From assembly GCA_002293855.1 (NCBI GenBank), contig DBEB01000041.1, positions 1 through 30,269 on the forward strand: a stretch of DNA of 30,269 bases. Reading direction: 5' to 3'. The notes beneath the pieces were generated by a model. It made no database searches. It was not told the origin of the DNA and saw nothing but the letters and a program-made list of their open reading frames with translations. The DNA comes from Candidatus Falkowbacteria bacterium UBA917. Lineage in GTDB: Bacteria; Patescibacteriota; Patescibacteriia; Patescibacteriales; Patescibacteriaceae. Shown in pieces: positions 1 through 8,147 of this stretch. Positions within the stretch are counted from its first letter, which is position 1. Every line of letters begins with the position of its first letter. A program made the position numbers and the translations under genes.

Positions 1-872
1 CTTATTTTAATGTGCAGGTGTTTTGTACGGTGCCTGTTGTGGTGACGATTTATGTTTTGATTTTGACCAAATCCCCGACAGTACGAGCGAGTACTCTGGG
101 TCCGGTCTTGTATTATTTAAAAAATCAGGCTTATAGACTAGTGATTTGGCGAGCGATCAAGCGGGCTCGACAGATTATTACGGTGTCCGAGTTTACCAAG
201 CAAGATATTGTCGATTATTTTAAAATTAGTCCCGAAAAAATCACTGTGACTTATGAAGGTGTGGCTGAACTATCAACGCAGTCGCTGTCTGAGACGAGTT
301 TAGTGCGTGAGAAGCAGGCTCTAAAAATCACTAAGCCTTATCTACTCTATGTTGGTAATGCCTATCCACACAAAAATCTTGAATGGTTGCTGAGAGTGTT
401 AAAGTCGGCCCTTGGGCGCTATGATTTACAGTTGGTGTTGGTGGGTAAAATGGATTATTTTTATCAACGACTCTCTACTATGACAGCTAAGTGGAGCAAG
501 GCTGATCGGGAGCGAGTTATTTTTGCTGGTTTTGTGCCAGATGCTCTCCTCAATGAATTATATGCTGAGGCCAAGGCTTATGTTTTTCCTTCACTTTACG
601 AAGGTTTCGGTTTGCCGCCACTAGAAGCAATGGCACAAGCTTGTCCGGTGCTTGCTAGTAATAGTTCTAGTATGCCGGAGATCTTGGGTCAGGCGGCTTT
701 GTATTTTGATCCAAGTAAAGATGAAGAGCTATTGCTTCAATTGAAGCGTTTGATGAATGATCAGAAATTAGCGCAGAAGCTTGGTGTTTTGGGTGTGAAG
801 AGAGCTAAGCTGTATAGCTGGAAGAATTGCGGTCAAGCAACTTTGAAGATTTACAAACAATATGTGGTTTAG
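1..872 (+). CDS. GT4-family glycosyltransferase, 5' end cut by window
   Basis: Probable sugar transferase of the GT-B fold that moves a nucleotide-activated sugar onto a cell-surface glycan or lipid at the cytoplasmic face. The frame is open to the window edge (first full codon at 3), so the N-terminal Rossmann half is missing; an internal GTG at 12 should not be taken as the start. About 289 residues are visible. The hinge region ITVSEFTKQDI and the C-terminal donor-site motif EGFGLPPLEA, with the E-x7-E spacing typical of GT4, are present. One oddity: the usual T-I-H-D loop of this subfamily reads TIYVLIL here, so both His and Asp are replaced. The gene overlaps the next one by 11 nt, which implies translational coupling with the DUF4012 gene and a role in envelope glycan assembly. 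The exact donor and acceptor cannot be told. Confidence 0.88.
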   Translation, partial: YFNVQVFCTVPVVVTIYVLILTKSPTVRASTLGPVLYYLKNQAYRLVIWRAIKRARQIITVSEFTKQDIVDYFKISPEKITVTYEGVAELSTQSLSETSLVREKQALKITKPYLLYVGNAYPHKNLEWLLRVLKSALGRYDLQLVLVGKMDYFYQRLSTMTAKWSKADRERVIFAGFVPDALLNELYAEAKAYVFPSLYEGFGLPPLEAMAQACPVLASNSSSMPEILGQAALYFDPSKDEELLLQLKRLMNDQKLAQKLGVLGVKRAKLYSWKNCGQATLKIYKQYVV

Positions 873-3117
873 ATCTAAATCTGACAGAGTTCAAGAAAGC
901 TTAATGGTGCGTCTAGTGGCGATGCTCATTAGTCTTGGTCGCTTGGAATATCGACTGTTCAAAGCTTTACTAGCTGTTGTAGTTTGGCCAGTGTTATTGA
1001 TCTGGCGCATCTTGAAGCTGATTACTACTCTGAAAACTAGTTTCAGAACTGTTAAGGCCTATGGCCAAGCCATTCAGAGTCAATTGCCTAGACCCAAGAA
1101 GCTTAGTTACTCAGATCGATGGCGCGCTTATCTAGCTAGTATTGCTCGTAGTTTTAAAAACCGTGTCTACCGGCAGCCAAGCTTTAGGATCAAGCCCTTA
1201 GTTGCTTTTGCGGTGCTCGCCTTAGTTGTAGTAGCGCCTTTGAAATTTTATGATACGCTGAGGTTTTTTCAGAGTTTAGAAGGCCGATTGACGAGGCTAG
1301 CTGAGGCGGCAGTCGGTCAGATTGGTGAGGCCAAGACGGCGGCAATGGCTAAGGATCTAGAAGCGGCTCATTTGAATTTTAGTCAGGCTAGTCAGGATTT
1401 TGTGTCAGCTGGGCAGGAGCTCGCTGTCATTGATGGAGCATTGATGAAGTTGCTTAAAATGGCTCCAAATGAGAAGTTAAAAATGGCCGGCAGTAGTCAG
1501 AAATTGGTTTTGGCTGGTCAACTCGCTACTGGTCTGGCAGCTGACTTGTCCGCGGCGGCAGCGGCTTTGATGATTGAACAGTCGGGTAGGAGTTTAACTC
1601 AAGCGTTAACAGCCTTCAGTCTGCCTGGAGAGCGAGCTCTATATAAGCTAGAAGAGCTAACACCGGTCCTCTCTGAGATCGACTCAGAGGCTTTGCCAGT
1701 CGAGTATCGAGAAACTTTTGAGGCCTTGCGTGACAAGTCAGTGCTAGTTTCTGCTAGTTTGAAGAATTTGCTAGCTAGCACTGAGCAATTGCAGATTTTC
1801 TTGGGTCGAGATATGGACAAGAGGTATTTACTAGTTTTTCAAAATAATACTGAGGTACGAGCGACGGGTGGGTTTATGGGTAGCTTTGCGGTGATTGATT
1901 TTAAACAGGGTGAGATTAAGAATATTGAATCACCTGGTGGTGGTACTTATGATACTGAGGGTGGTTTGCGTCGCTTGGTAACAGCACCTCGTCCGATGTG
2001 GTTAGTTAATCCTTTGTGGCATCTGTGGGATGCTAACTGGTGGCCAGATTGGCGCAAGAGTGCTCAGAAAATCATGTGGTTTTATGAGAAGAGTGATGGT
2101 TCAACAGTTGATGGAGTGATTAGCTTGACTCCTGATGTGGTTATGAAGTTGCTTGCTGTGATTGGTCCGATTGATTTGACAGCCAAGCATGGTGTGATTA
2201 TTACACCAGATAATTTTATGGATACGGTGCAGGCGATTGCTGAACAAAAACAGCATATTACTTTGGAGCCAAAGCAAATTATTGGTGATATGATGACGGT
2301 GATTATGGAGCGACTGCCTACTCTAAATCAAGAACAGTATTTGCAAATAGTGAAGGTGTTAGAAGAGAGTTTGTCAGAAAAAGATATTTTGCTTTATTTG
2401 ACCGATGCTGATCTGCAACAGCGCGTGGAGGCGATGGGTTGGGATGGTCGAATCAAGTCAGTTACTGGTGATTATTTGGCAGTGATTAATACCAATATTG
2501 CTGGAGCCAAGAGTGATAAGCGTATTAGCCAGACTGTTACTCATGAAGCCAAGATTAGCGCTGATGGTTCAATCTTTGATACGGTCACGATCGTCAGAGA
2601 GCACAAAGGTCAGAAAGGCGAGCTCTTTAGCGGAGTGCGCAATGTTAATTGGTTGAGGGTTTATGTGCCGCTTGGTTCGAGATTAATTAGTAGTAGTGGC
2701 TGGCGAGTGCCGGAGATTGCTTTGGAGCAGCCCAAAGCGGATTGGGAGCTTGATCCAGCCTTAGCTAATGAAACAGAGGCTGAGACCGAGCCTGGGACTG
2801 GGACTTTGAGCTATCGTGAGCAGGACAAAACCGTCTTTGCTAATTGGTCAATGATCGATCCGGGTGAGATGGCGGTGATTAAACTGGTTTATAAATTGCC
2901 ATTTAGACTGGAAACTAGTGGTAATGATAAAGAGCTTTTTTATAAGTATAATTTGCTCATTCAGAAACAGGCTGGAACACATAACAGTGAAATTAGCGCT
3001 AGTGTGGCTTGGCCGGATAATTTAAAGGCTGTGTGGCAGTATCCTGAGCAAAACACTACTAGTTTTTATGAGCAGGATCTTGATCGATCTTGGGCTTATT
3101 TGTTTCAAGCTAAATAA
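862..3117 (+). CDS. DUF4012 domain membrane protein
   Basis: A 751-residue protein whose hallmark is NNTEVRATGGFMGSF (from about residue 328), the signature of DUF4012, a family common in Patescibacteria and Gram-positives and often found beside glycan genes. Its biochemical role is not established. Hydrophobic segments lie at about residues 32-52 and 112-128. The long region after the second one is Ala/Ser-rich and probably helical (about 130-310), followed by the DUF4012 domain and a C-terminal beta-rich part. The protein is therefore expected to be membrane-anchored with most of its mass outside. The ATG lies inside the end of the glycosyltransferase gene (11-nt overlap), and the next gene starts 5 nt after the stop, so the three form one transcription unit. 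I infer a surface-polysaccharide or wall-related job from this context only. Confidence 0.85.
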   Translation: MWFRSKSDRVQESLMVRLVAMLISLGRLEYRLFKALLAVVVWPVLLIWRILKLITTLKTSFRTVKAYGQAIQSQLPRPKKLSYSDRWRAYLASIARSFKNRVYRQPSFRIKPLVAFAVLALVVVAPLKFYDTLRFFQSLEGRLTRLAEAAVGQIGEAKTAAMAKDLEAAHLNFSQASQDFVSAGQELAVIDGALMKLLKMAPNEKLKMAGSSQKLVLAGQLATGLAADLSAAAAALMIEQSGRSLTQALTAFSLPGERALYKLEELTPVLSEIDSEALPVEYRETFEALRDKSVLVSASLKNLLASTEQLQIFLGRDMDKRYLLVFQNNTEVRATGGFMGSFAVIDFKQGEIKNIESPGGGTYDTEGGLRRLVTAPRPMWLVNPLWHLWDANWWPDWRKSAQKIMWFYEKSDGSTVDGVISLTPDVVMKLLAVIGPIDLTAKHGVIITPDNFMDTVQAIAEQKQHITLEPKQIIGDMMTVIMERLPTLNQEQYLQIVKVLEESLSEKDILLYLTDADLQQRVEAMGWDGRIKSVTGDYLAVINTNIAGAKSDKRISQTVTHEAKISADGSIFDTVTIVREHKGQKGELFSGVRNVNWLRVYVPLGSRLISSSGWRVPEIALEQPKADWELDPALANETEAETEPGTGTLSYREQDKTVFANWSMIDPGEMAVIKLVYKLPFRLETSGNDKELFYKYNLLIQKQAGTHNSEISASVAWPDNLKAVWQYPEQNTTSFYEQDLDRSWAYLFQAK

Positions 3118-3122
3118 ATATT

Positions 3123-5153
3123 ATGAAGAATCAAGTCGTCGAAAAAATTGGTGAGCGAGTAGCTAAAGCCAAGAAAGATCAGGTGATTATGGATGGTTTG
3201 GCCGAAATATATCATGATCAGGATGGTAGATTGGTCGATGTCAAAAATGTAGAGATTAAAAAAAATCGTGGTTTATTGTTTTGGATTGCTGTGCTAGTTA
3301 CTGTACTTAGTTTAGCTGGGCTAGCTTATTTTCTTTTTGGTCAGTTTTTGAAACAAGGTATCTCAACTGATGCAGTCGCTCTAACAGTCAGTGCCGATCA
3401 TCAGCCAGTAGCTGGCGAAGAATTTGCTCTAGTGATTGATTATCAAAATAATAATCAATTAGAGATGACTGATGTGCAAATTCATTTGACTTATCCTGAT
3501 GAATTGATTTATGTCAGTAGTTTACCGACGCCAACTGAGAGTAATAACACTTGGTCTGTTAGTAATATTCCGGCCGGTGGCAGGGGTCAGATTAGGATTA
3601 AGGCTAGGCTGATTAGCCACTTGAACCAAAATAATCTAGTGATGGCTCAATTGCGTTATGGCTTACAAGGTTTTAGTACGGAGTATAAAAAGACAGCTGA
3701 TTTAAACTTAGCTCTGGGTGATTTGGGTCTTGATATAGAAATTATTAGTCCGGATAGTGTTTTGGTCGGCGAACAGCAAAAGATGGTTGTGAAGTATCGG
3801 GCTCGCAAAAATTACTTAGATAATTTTCGTTTAGTCATTGAGCCGGATAATGCCAATAATATTGAGTTTATTGCTGATGCTCAAAAAAACACTGACATCA
3901 CTTTGATTAAGCCTTGGGTCTGGCAAGTAGCCGGACTCGGAGACAAGGAGCAGGAGATGATTATTTACTATCGAGTCATTGATAAAATTAGTCCTAAACA
4001 ATCTTTTAACTTCAAATTTAGTTATTTACGAACGAGCTCTCCTGAGCTGACAGAGTCTAGCTCCGTAACATCTAGCGCCGATATTCAGATTAGTCATCCG
4101 ACGGAGATTTTTTATAGCTTTAGAGAAGATAGTTTGGAGCTCGAGCTAGTTAAAAATAGTTTGAATCTGCTGACTTTGATTAATGGTTCGGATAAGGATC
4201 AGGGTGTGGATTTTGGTCAGAGCTTGAATTATGCTTTGTCTTATGATAACAAGGGTGAAACGCCTTTGGCTAATTTGAGCATAACAGTAGTGATTGAAGG
4301 TGATTTGGTTGATTGGTCGACGCTCAAAGACAAAAATCACGGCATAGTAAAGGCTAATACGATTACTTGGTCAGCTGATCAGATTAAGTCTCTAGCAAGC
4401 ATTGATAAGGGGGCTAGTGGGGCAATTGACTTTAGCATCAAGCTCAAAGAGGCTGGTAGCGGCGCTAAGTCTGAGCAAATTAAGAGCTATGCTCAATTTC
4501 AGGTAGGTTCTGGTACAGACTTGGCTAGCTTGGTCAAATTAATCAGGGAGCGAGAAGAGAGTACTCAGTCGGGACCTGATAAAACTAAAAATGCTGAGTC
4601 AGCTCTGGTCGGTCTAGCTGATAATAATCGTAGCAATATAGTTGTCAGTCTGGTTAATAGTGATTTTCGAGTTAGCCAAAAGATTTTGTATTTTAATGAA
4701 GATAATATACCAGTTGGGTCTGGATCCTTGCCGCTAGAGGTCGACAAAGACACGAGTTTGCGAGTTTACTGGACAGTTAATAACAGTTTTCATGATTTAG
4801 AAAATGTCAAAGTAGCGGTCAAATTACCGGATTATGCCCAGTGGCAAGAGAAGTCAGTGGCTAGTTTGGGGGCTCTGGGCTATGATCAGGCTAGTCGCCA
4901 AGTGATTTGGGAAATTCCTAAGCTATCAAGAACCGCTACTGAGCTTAAAGCGGAGTTTAGTATTAATTTTAAACCTCTAACGGCTCAGCGCAATAAAATT
5001 ATTATTTTGTTACCAGCGGTGGAGGCGACAGCGACTGATGCTCTAACCAAGGCGGCAATTCGTCGCAATGGTCTGCTCAAAAGCTCCAAATTAGAGGATG
5101 ACCTAGTAGTACAAAGTGTTAATCTGGATGTGGCTAGTGGTTTAATTAAGTAA
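3123..5153 (+). CDS. Single-pass surface protein with Ig-like (DUF11/CARDB-type) repeats
   Basis: A 676-residue protein with a charged cytoplasmic N-terminus (about 1-47), one strong transmembrane helix (about 50-73, LLFWIAVLVTVLSLAGLAYFLF) and then about 600 residues of beta-rich sequence. The ectodomain contains several units of the pattern 'G-E/Q ... Y-x-N ... D-V-x-I ... L-P-x' seen in DUF11/CARDB-like Ig folds, for example near residues 85-190, 205-320 and 340-460. No enzyme motif was recognised. The ATG is 5 nt after the DUF4012 stop and has no Shine-Dalgarno, consistent with operon reading. It is probably a structural or adhesive envelope protein presented with the DUF4012 protein. The domain family assignment is by pattern only. 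Confidence 0.72.
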   Translation: MKNQVVEKIGERVAKAKKDQVIMDGLAEIYHDQDGRLVDVKNVEIKKNRGLLFWIAVLVTVLSLAGLAYFLFGQFLKQGISTDAVALTVSADHQPVAGEEFALVIDYQNNNQLEMTDVQIHLTYPDELIYVSSLPTPTESNNTWSVSNIPAGGRGQIRIKARLISHLNQNNLVMAQLRYGLQGFSTEYKKTADLNLALGDLGLDIEIISPDSVLVGEQQKMVVKYRARKNYLDNFRLVIEPDNANNIEFIADAQKNTDITLIKPWVWQVAGLGDKEQEMIIYYRVIDKISPKQSFNFKFSYLRTSSPELTESSSVTSSADIQISHPTEIFYSFREDSLELELVKNSLNLLTLINGSDKDQGVDFGQSLNYALSYDNKGETPLANLSITVVIEGDLVDWSTLKDKNHGIVKANTITWSADQIKSLASIDKGASGAIDFSIKLKEAGSGAKSEQIKSYAQFQVGSGTDLASLVKLIREREESTQSGPDKTKNAESALVGLADNNRSNIVVSLVNSDFRVSQKILYFNEDNIPVGSGSLPLEVDKDTSLRVYWTVNNSFHDLENVKVAVKLPDYAQWQEKSVASLGALGYDQASRQVIWEIPKLSRTATELKAEFSINFKPLTAQRNKIIILLPAVEATATDALTKAAIRRNGLLKSSKLEDDLVVQSVNLDVASGLIK

Positions 5154-5166
5154 ATTGAATATTGAA

Positions 5167-6312
5167 ATGTTTAAAGTCAAAAAAAGATTAAAAGCAGCTC
5201 GCTTGGGTTTGCTGAAAACGGCTCATGGTAATTTGCAGACTCCGTTTTTTATGCCAGTTGCAACTAGAGGGGCGGTGAAACTGCTCTCGACTGAGGATAT
5301 CAGGAAACTGCCTTTTCAAATTATTTTGTCCAATACCTACCATCTATTACTTAGACCTGGTCCAAAACAAGTCAAGAAACTTGGGGGCTTACATACGCTA
5401 GCGGATTGGTCGGGAGCGATTTTGACTGATAGTGGCGGTTATCAGGTCTTTTCTTTGGCTCGCGGTCGTAACAAAAATGGTGAAAATCTGGTGAAGTTAT
5501 CCGAACAAGGCGTGGAGTTCAAATCTTATCTGGATGGTTCTAAGCAGAGTTTGACGCCGGAGAAGGTGATCGATATTCAGTGTGATCTGGGTGTTGATAT
5601 TGCCGTTTGTTTGGATGAATGTGTGGCCTTGCCCGCTTCTTATGAATATTTGCGTCAGTCGATAGAGTTAACGACGCGTTGGGCGAAACGAGCCAAGGAC
5701 TATCATGCTAAATTGCGCGGTCAGAAGCCGCTACTCTTTGCGGTGGTACAAGGGGGCCTCGATCAAGATCTGCGCATGAAGAGTCTGGCTGATTTAGCGG
5801 CGCTTGATTTTGATGGTTATAATATTGGTGGTTTGTCGGTCGGCGAGTCGCCAGAGGAGATGTACAGTGTGCTTGATTATTTGGCACCAGCTATGCCTGA
5901 CAAAAAACCTCGTTATCTAATGGGCGTAGGTTATCCTGAAAATATTGTAGCAGCGGTGGCGAGAGGTGTTGATATGTTTGACTGTGTGATACCGACTCGC
6001 GAGGGTAGGCATGGGCGTTTATTTGTAAGATCTGCTAACTATCAAAAGAAATTAACCAAGGCCTTGCTAACCGGTCGTGGTCAAGCAGATTTTTATGAGT
6101 TTTATAATCTAAATAACCAGCAGTTTGCAAATAGTAAAGAGCCGATTAATAAAGATTCTAAATTTGCGGAATTGAGAAATTATAGCTTGGCTTATCTCCA
6201 CTATCTTTTTAAAATTGACGAAGCTCTGGCTCAGCGCCTCGCCACTATGAATAATTTAGAGTTTTATGCTGAGCTGATGAAGTCCGTGCGAGCCATAATC
6301 AAAGCTGGTTAA
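5167..6312 (+). CDS. tgt: tRNA-guanine(34) transglycosylase with no zinc ligands
   Basis: Exchanges guanine-34 of GUN-anticodon tRNAs for a queuosine precursor base. From ATG 5167 it is 381 residues (E. coli Tgt is 375); a TTG at 5155 is an alternative start, but MFKVKKRL matches the usual N-terminus better. Family motifs are clear: SNTYHLLLRPG, the substrate Asp in DSGGYQVFS (D88), VQGG, YNIGGLSVGE, and the nucleophile Asp in VDMFDCVIPTR (D272). Against the canonical C-terminal Zn site (C-x-C-x2-C ... TIHNL), this protein reads S-K-F-A-E-L followed by RNYSLAYLH and TMNNL. All three Cys and the His are therefore replaced (S331, F333, L336, N362). About 25 extra residues precede that region. 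The frame is intact and the active-site Asps are kept, so the enzyme may be functional. It is the last gene of the 1-6312 run, 13 nt after the previous stop. Confidence 0.93.
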   Translation: MFKVKKRLKAARLGLLKTAHGNLQTPFFMPVATRGAVKLLSTEDIRKLPFQIILSNTYHLLLRPGPKQVKKLGGLHTLADWSGAILTDSGGYQVFSLARGRNKNGENLVKLSEQGVEFKSYLDGSKQSLTPEKVIDIQCDLGVDIAVCLDECVALPASYEYLRQSIELTTRWAKRAKDYHAKLRGQKPLLFAVVQGGLDQDLRMKSLADLAALDFDGYNIGGLSVGESPEEMYSVLDYLAPAMPDKKPRYLMGVGYPENIVAAVARGVDMFDCVIPTREGRHGRLFVRSANYQKKLTKALLTGRGQADFYEFYNLNNQQFANSKEPINKDSKFAELRNYSLAYLHYLFKIDEALAQRLATMNNLEFYAELMKSVRAIIKAG

Positions 6313-6332
6313 AGCCAGAAATTAGCTTTTTT
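6299..6332 (+). terminator. Possible intrinsic terminator after tgt
   Basis: A short hairpin (CTGG, TTAAAG, CCAG) overlaps the tgt stop codon and is flanked by AAAG and CTTTTTT that can pair around it with a bulge. The stem is imperfect, so the call is tentative. Confidence 0.4.
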
Positions 6333-6425
6333 GTCAAAAATGACCAATAAATTGCCATCTTGATAATTATAATAGCTGAGCTATGATGATTTGGCAGTTA
6401 GATTGTTCCACTTGGGGTTTTGGCT

Positions 6426-6851
6426 ATGAGTAGTGTAGTGTTGGTCTTGTTCTTTGTAATGACTTGGCACGGTGTTATCAGTGCTCAAGTATTGAAGTCA
6501 GTGACTGATAGTGTAAATTTTGAGCAAGAATTTATTGCTCATGAGGCGTTGTTGGTATTGGTTGAGGATAGTTCTAGGTTTCTAGTCTATCAGAATGGTA
6601 TTTTGGTTTATACTGGTAAGCTGGATTATATCAGCGGTTCAATTAAGCTTCGGAGTTATATTGATTTGCGTCATAAATGGCCAATCGAATATAAGTCGGA
6701 TAGCTCGATCTGCCAACTACGTTTGTCTTTTGCTCGTAATCTGGTGATTAAATTATCCAAAGAGGATGCCAAATGGTTATCTGCTTGGATTAATCCCGCT
6801 ATTGCGACTTTGAAGATTTTACCGACAATGTCTTTGGCGACAATCAAATAA
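6426..6851 (+). CDS. Small secreted or membrane-anchored hypothetical protein
   Basis: Starting from ATG 6426 (a TTG lies two codons earlier) the product is 141 residues. The first 21 residues are strongly hydrophobic and end in VISAQ, like a signal peptide or N-anchor. The remainder is a soluble beta-rich domain with no family I recognise. Upstream is a TATAAT at 6368-6373 without a convincing -35, a short palindrome ATAGCTGAGCTAT (6372-6384) and a G-run (6414-6417) 8 nt before the ATG that could act as Shine-Dalgarno. The gene stands alone between the tgt hairpin and a strong terminator. Confidence 0.6.
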   Translation: MSSVVLVLFFVMTWHGVISAQVLKSVTDSVNFEQEFIAHEALLVLVEDSSRFLVYQNGILVYTGKLDYISGSIKLRSYIDLRHKWPIEYKSDSSICQLRLSFARNLVIKLSKEDAKWLSAWINPAIATLKILPTMSLATIK

Positions 6852-6866
6852 GTGATAAATTAGTAG

Positions 6867-6894
6867 AGCGAGGTTTTTAACCTCGCTTTTTTTT
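6867..6894 (+). terminator. Intrinsic terminator
   Basis: A 9-bp perfect stem AGCGAGGTT / AACCTCGCT with a TTT loop is followed by seven T. It sits 15 nt after the stop of the small secreted protein gene. Confidence 0.9.
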
Positions 6895-6953
6895 GCCACT
6901 CAGTCCTGACGGACAGCTCTGCTTCGCCAAGCTCAGTACAAGCTCTCAAAATT

Positions 6954-7073
6954 AAGACCCCTCAGGGCTAAAGCCCAGCCCCCCCCCTTATAAAGGGGAG
7001 CAAAATAACTGCGATCATTTTTATTTGTTCCCATCCTTAACAAGGAGGGGTGAGCGGAGTTCGGGGTGGTCTT
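6954..7073. repeat. MITE-like inverted-repeat element (about 120 bp)
   Basis: The segment begins AAGACCCCTC and ends GGGGTGGTCTT, which are imperfect inverted copies of each other. Inside are C-run and G-run blocks that pair locally (CCCC TTATAA AGGGG around 6983-6997, and a CCATCCTTAACAAGGAGG block around 7031-7048). It has no coding capacity and its composition (long C and G runs) is unlike the flanks. The right end overlaps the start of the following gene. Mobility is inferred from shape only; no target-site duplication was identified. Confidence 0.45.
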
Positions 7074-7596
7074 GGAGTATGGCGGTAGTATAAAATTGAA
7101 ATTATCTAGTGGCCGTGTTACTTTGCTAGATATGTGTCAGGGATTGCGTTTTGAAGTTAGATTTATTGGCGAGCGAGAGCTTGAGTCTTTTTGTGATGTC
7201 AGTCAGATCCGAGCGATTAAGCAAAAAAATGTGGTTGAGCAACAGTTTTGGCAGCCGCAAGCCTATTTGCCGATTTATACCAAGACCGGTCCGCAGCTCA
7301 AGCTGTGGGGTAATAAGAGTAAGTATTTGGAGCTACCGCAGACTAGTTGGGCTAAATTAGAATCGATCAAGGCTGGTAACTGGGAGATTTTTAATCCGAA
7401 GCCAGTGCTGATTATGGCCAGTGCTTGTCTGGATAGCAAAGTCTGGCTGGAGCTGGCAGATGGTTTGACCGGTTTGATGGTCAGAGCTGATGGTCAGGAT
7501 ATGGTATATGTAGTAACTAGGCCGGCTGATGAAGCCTATACAAAAGTGACTGGTCAAGCTCGTCAGCCACTGGGAAACTTCATTTATCCTAAGTAA
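7066..7596 (+). CDS. Hypothetical protein, N-terminus possibly disrupted
   Basis: An open frame of 176 residues from GTG 7066. The next in-frame starts are TTG 7072 and a distant ATG at 7132, and the frame is closed upstream by TGA at 7051. No signal peptide or membrane helix is seen. The product is beta-rich with many Trp and Gln residues (QQFWQPQAYLPIY) and no recognised family. The GTG lies inside the right end of the MITE-like element, so the original 5' end may have been replaced or lost. It could be a truncated gene still being translated, or a gene that now borrows start signals from the repeat (AAGGAGGGG at 7042-7050). No promoter was found. Confidence 0.5.
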   Translation: MVLEYGGSIKLKLSSGRVTLLDMCQGLRFEVRFIGERELESFCDVSQIRAIKQKNVVEQQFWQPQAYLPIYTKTGPQLKLWGNKSKYLELPQTSWAKLESIKAGNWEIFNPKPVLIMASACLDSKVWLELADGLTGLMVRADGQDMVYVVTRPADEAYTKVTGQARQPLGNFIYPK

Positions 7597-7607
7597 AAAT
7601 AGAAATA

Positions 7608-7636
7608 TTGACAAAAATAGCTTTTATACTTATGAT
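7608..7636 (+). promoter_or_regulatory. Sigma-70-type promoter
   Basis: TTGACA (7608-7613), a 17-nt spacer and TATGAT (7631-7636). Transcription would start near 7643, at the foot of a terminator-shaped hairpin and about 54 nt before the ATG at 7697. Confidence 0.7.
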
Positions 7637-7642
7637 AATTAG

Positions 7643-7677
7643 TGATTAACTGGTGTGTTAATCATTTTTGTTTTTTT
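7643..7677 (+). terminator. Terminator-shaped hairpin in a 5' leader (possible attenuator)
   Basis: An 8-bp perfect stem TGATTAAC / GTTAATCA with loop TGGTGT is followed by TTTTTGTTTTTTT. It has full intrinsic terminator form. It lies between the promoter at 7608-7636 and the gene at 7697, so it may end most transcripts early. Alternatively it simply terminates the 7066-7596 transcript. Confidence 0.65.
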
Positions 7678-7696
7678 AAAATTTTTTGGGGGTTAT

Positions 7697-8071
7697 ATGG
7701 GTTTGGGAAGTCGTTTTAATCCAGTTGGTTCTGGTTTGTGTGTTGCTGGTAAAGGCAAAATCTTGCATAGCAGGACAAAGGCTAATGCTAAGGTGATTGG
7801 TGAGAGAAAGGTTTATTACTGCGCCATTAATCATGTAACTGTGCCGATTCATTTGTTGATTATTGTTGATCAAAAAACTTATGATATCGATAACCTTAAG
7901 TCGGCGTTGGCAAGATCTGACAACAAAGGCAAGGAGCTACGTCAAGAGTTTTTCAAAAGATATACTTGTTTACAACAACTTGAAGAAGCACAAAGAACCG
8001 CAGAAGAGTCCATCGAGTTGACTAAACTGCAAAAATTAACTGATTATTTCTTACCCAAAAATGCAAGCTAA
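7697..8071 (+). CDS. Small hypothetical protein
   Basis: The chosen start is ATG 7697, because GGGGG (7688-7692) lies 4 nt upstream as a ribosome-binding site. An in-frame GTG at 7655 would lie in the leader hairpin. The product is 124 residues: a basic N-terminal half (GLGSRFNPVGSGLCVAGKGK) with several short beta-like stretches, and a charged C-terminal helix likely to form a coiled coil (about 75-115). No membrane segment or known family was recognised. It is a single-gene unit with its own promoter, a hairpin leader and a downstream terminator. Confidence 0.65.
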   Translation: MGLGSRFNPVGSGLCVAGKGKILHSRTKANAKVIGERKVYYCAINHVTVPIHLLIIVDQKTYDIDNLKSALARSDNKGKELRQEFFKRYTCLQQLEEAQRTAEESIELTKLQKLTDYFLPKNAS

Positions 8072-8083
8072 TGTAGTTTGCGC

Positions 8084-8114
8084 AGAGCCGAATAATTCGG
8101 CTCTTTATTTTTTT
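8084..8114 (+). terminator. Intrinsic terminator
   Basis: A 9-bp stem AGAGCCGAA / TTCGGCTCT with a TAA loop is followed by TTATTTTTTT, 12 nt after the preceding stop. Confidence 0.92.
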
Positions 8115-8147
8115 GTAACATAGTTATTTAACAATGAGGAGTGAGTG

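Noticed and set aside
6426..7596. One gene split by the 6954-7073 element into the 143- and 176-codon frames
   Set aside because: A strong intrinsic terminator (6867-6894) follows the first frame, which ends in a natural-looking way; only a brief GSIK resemblance links the two products.
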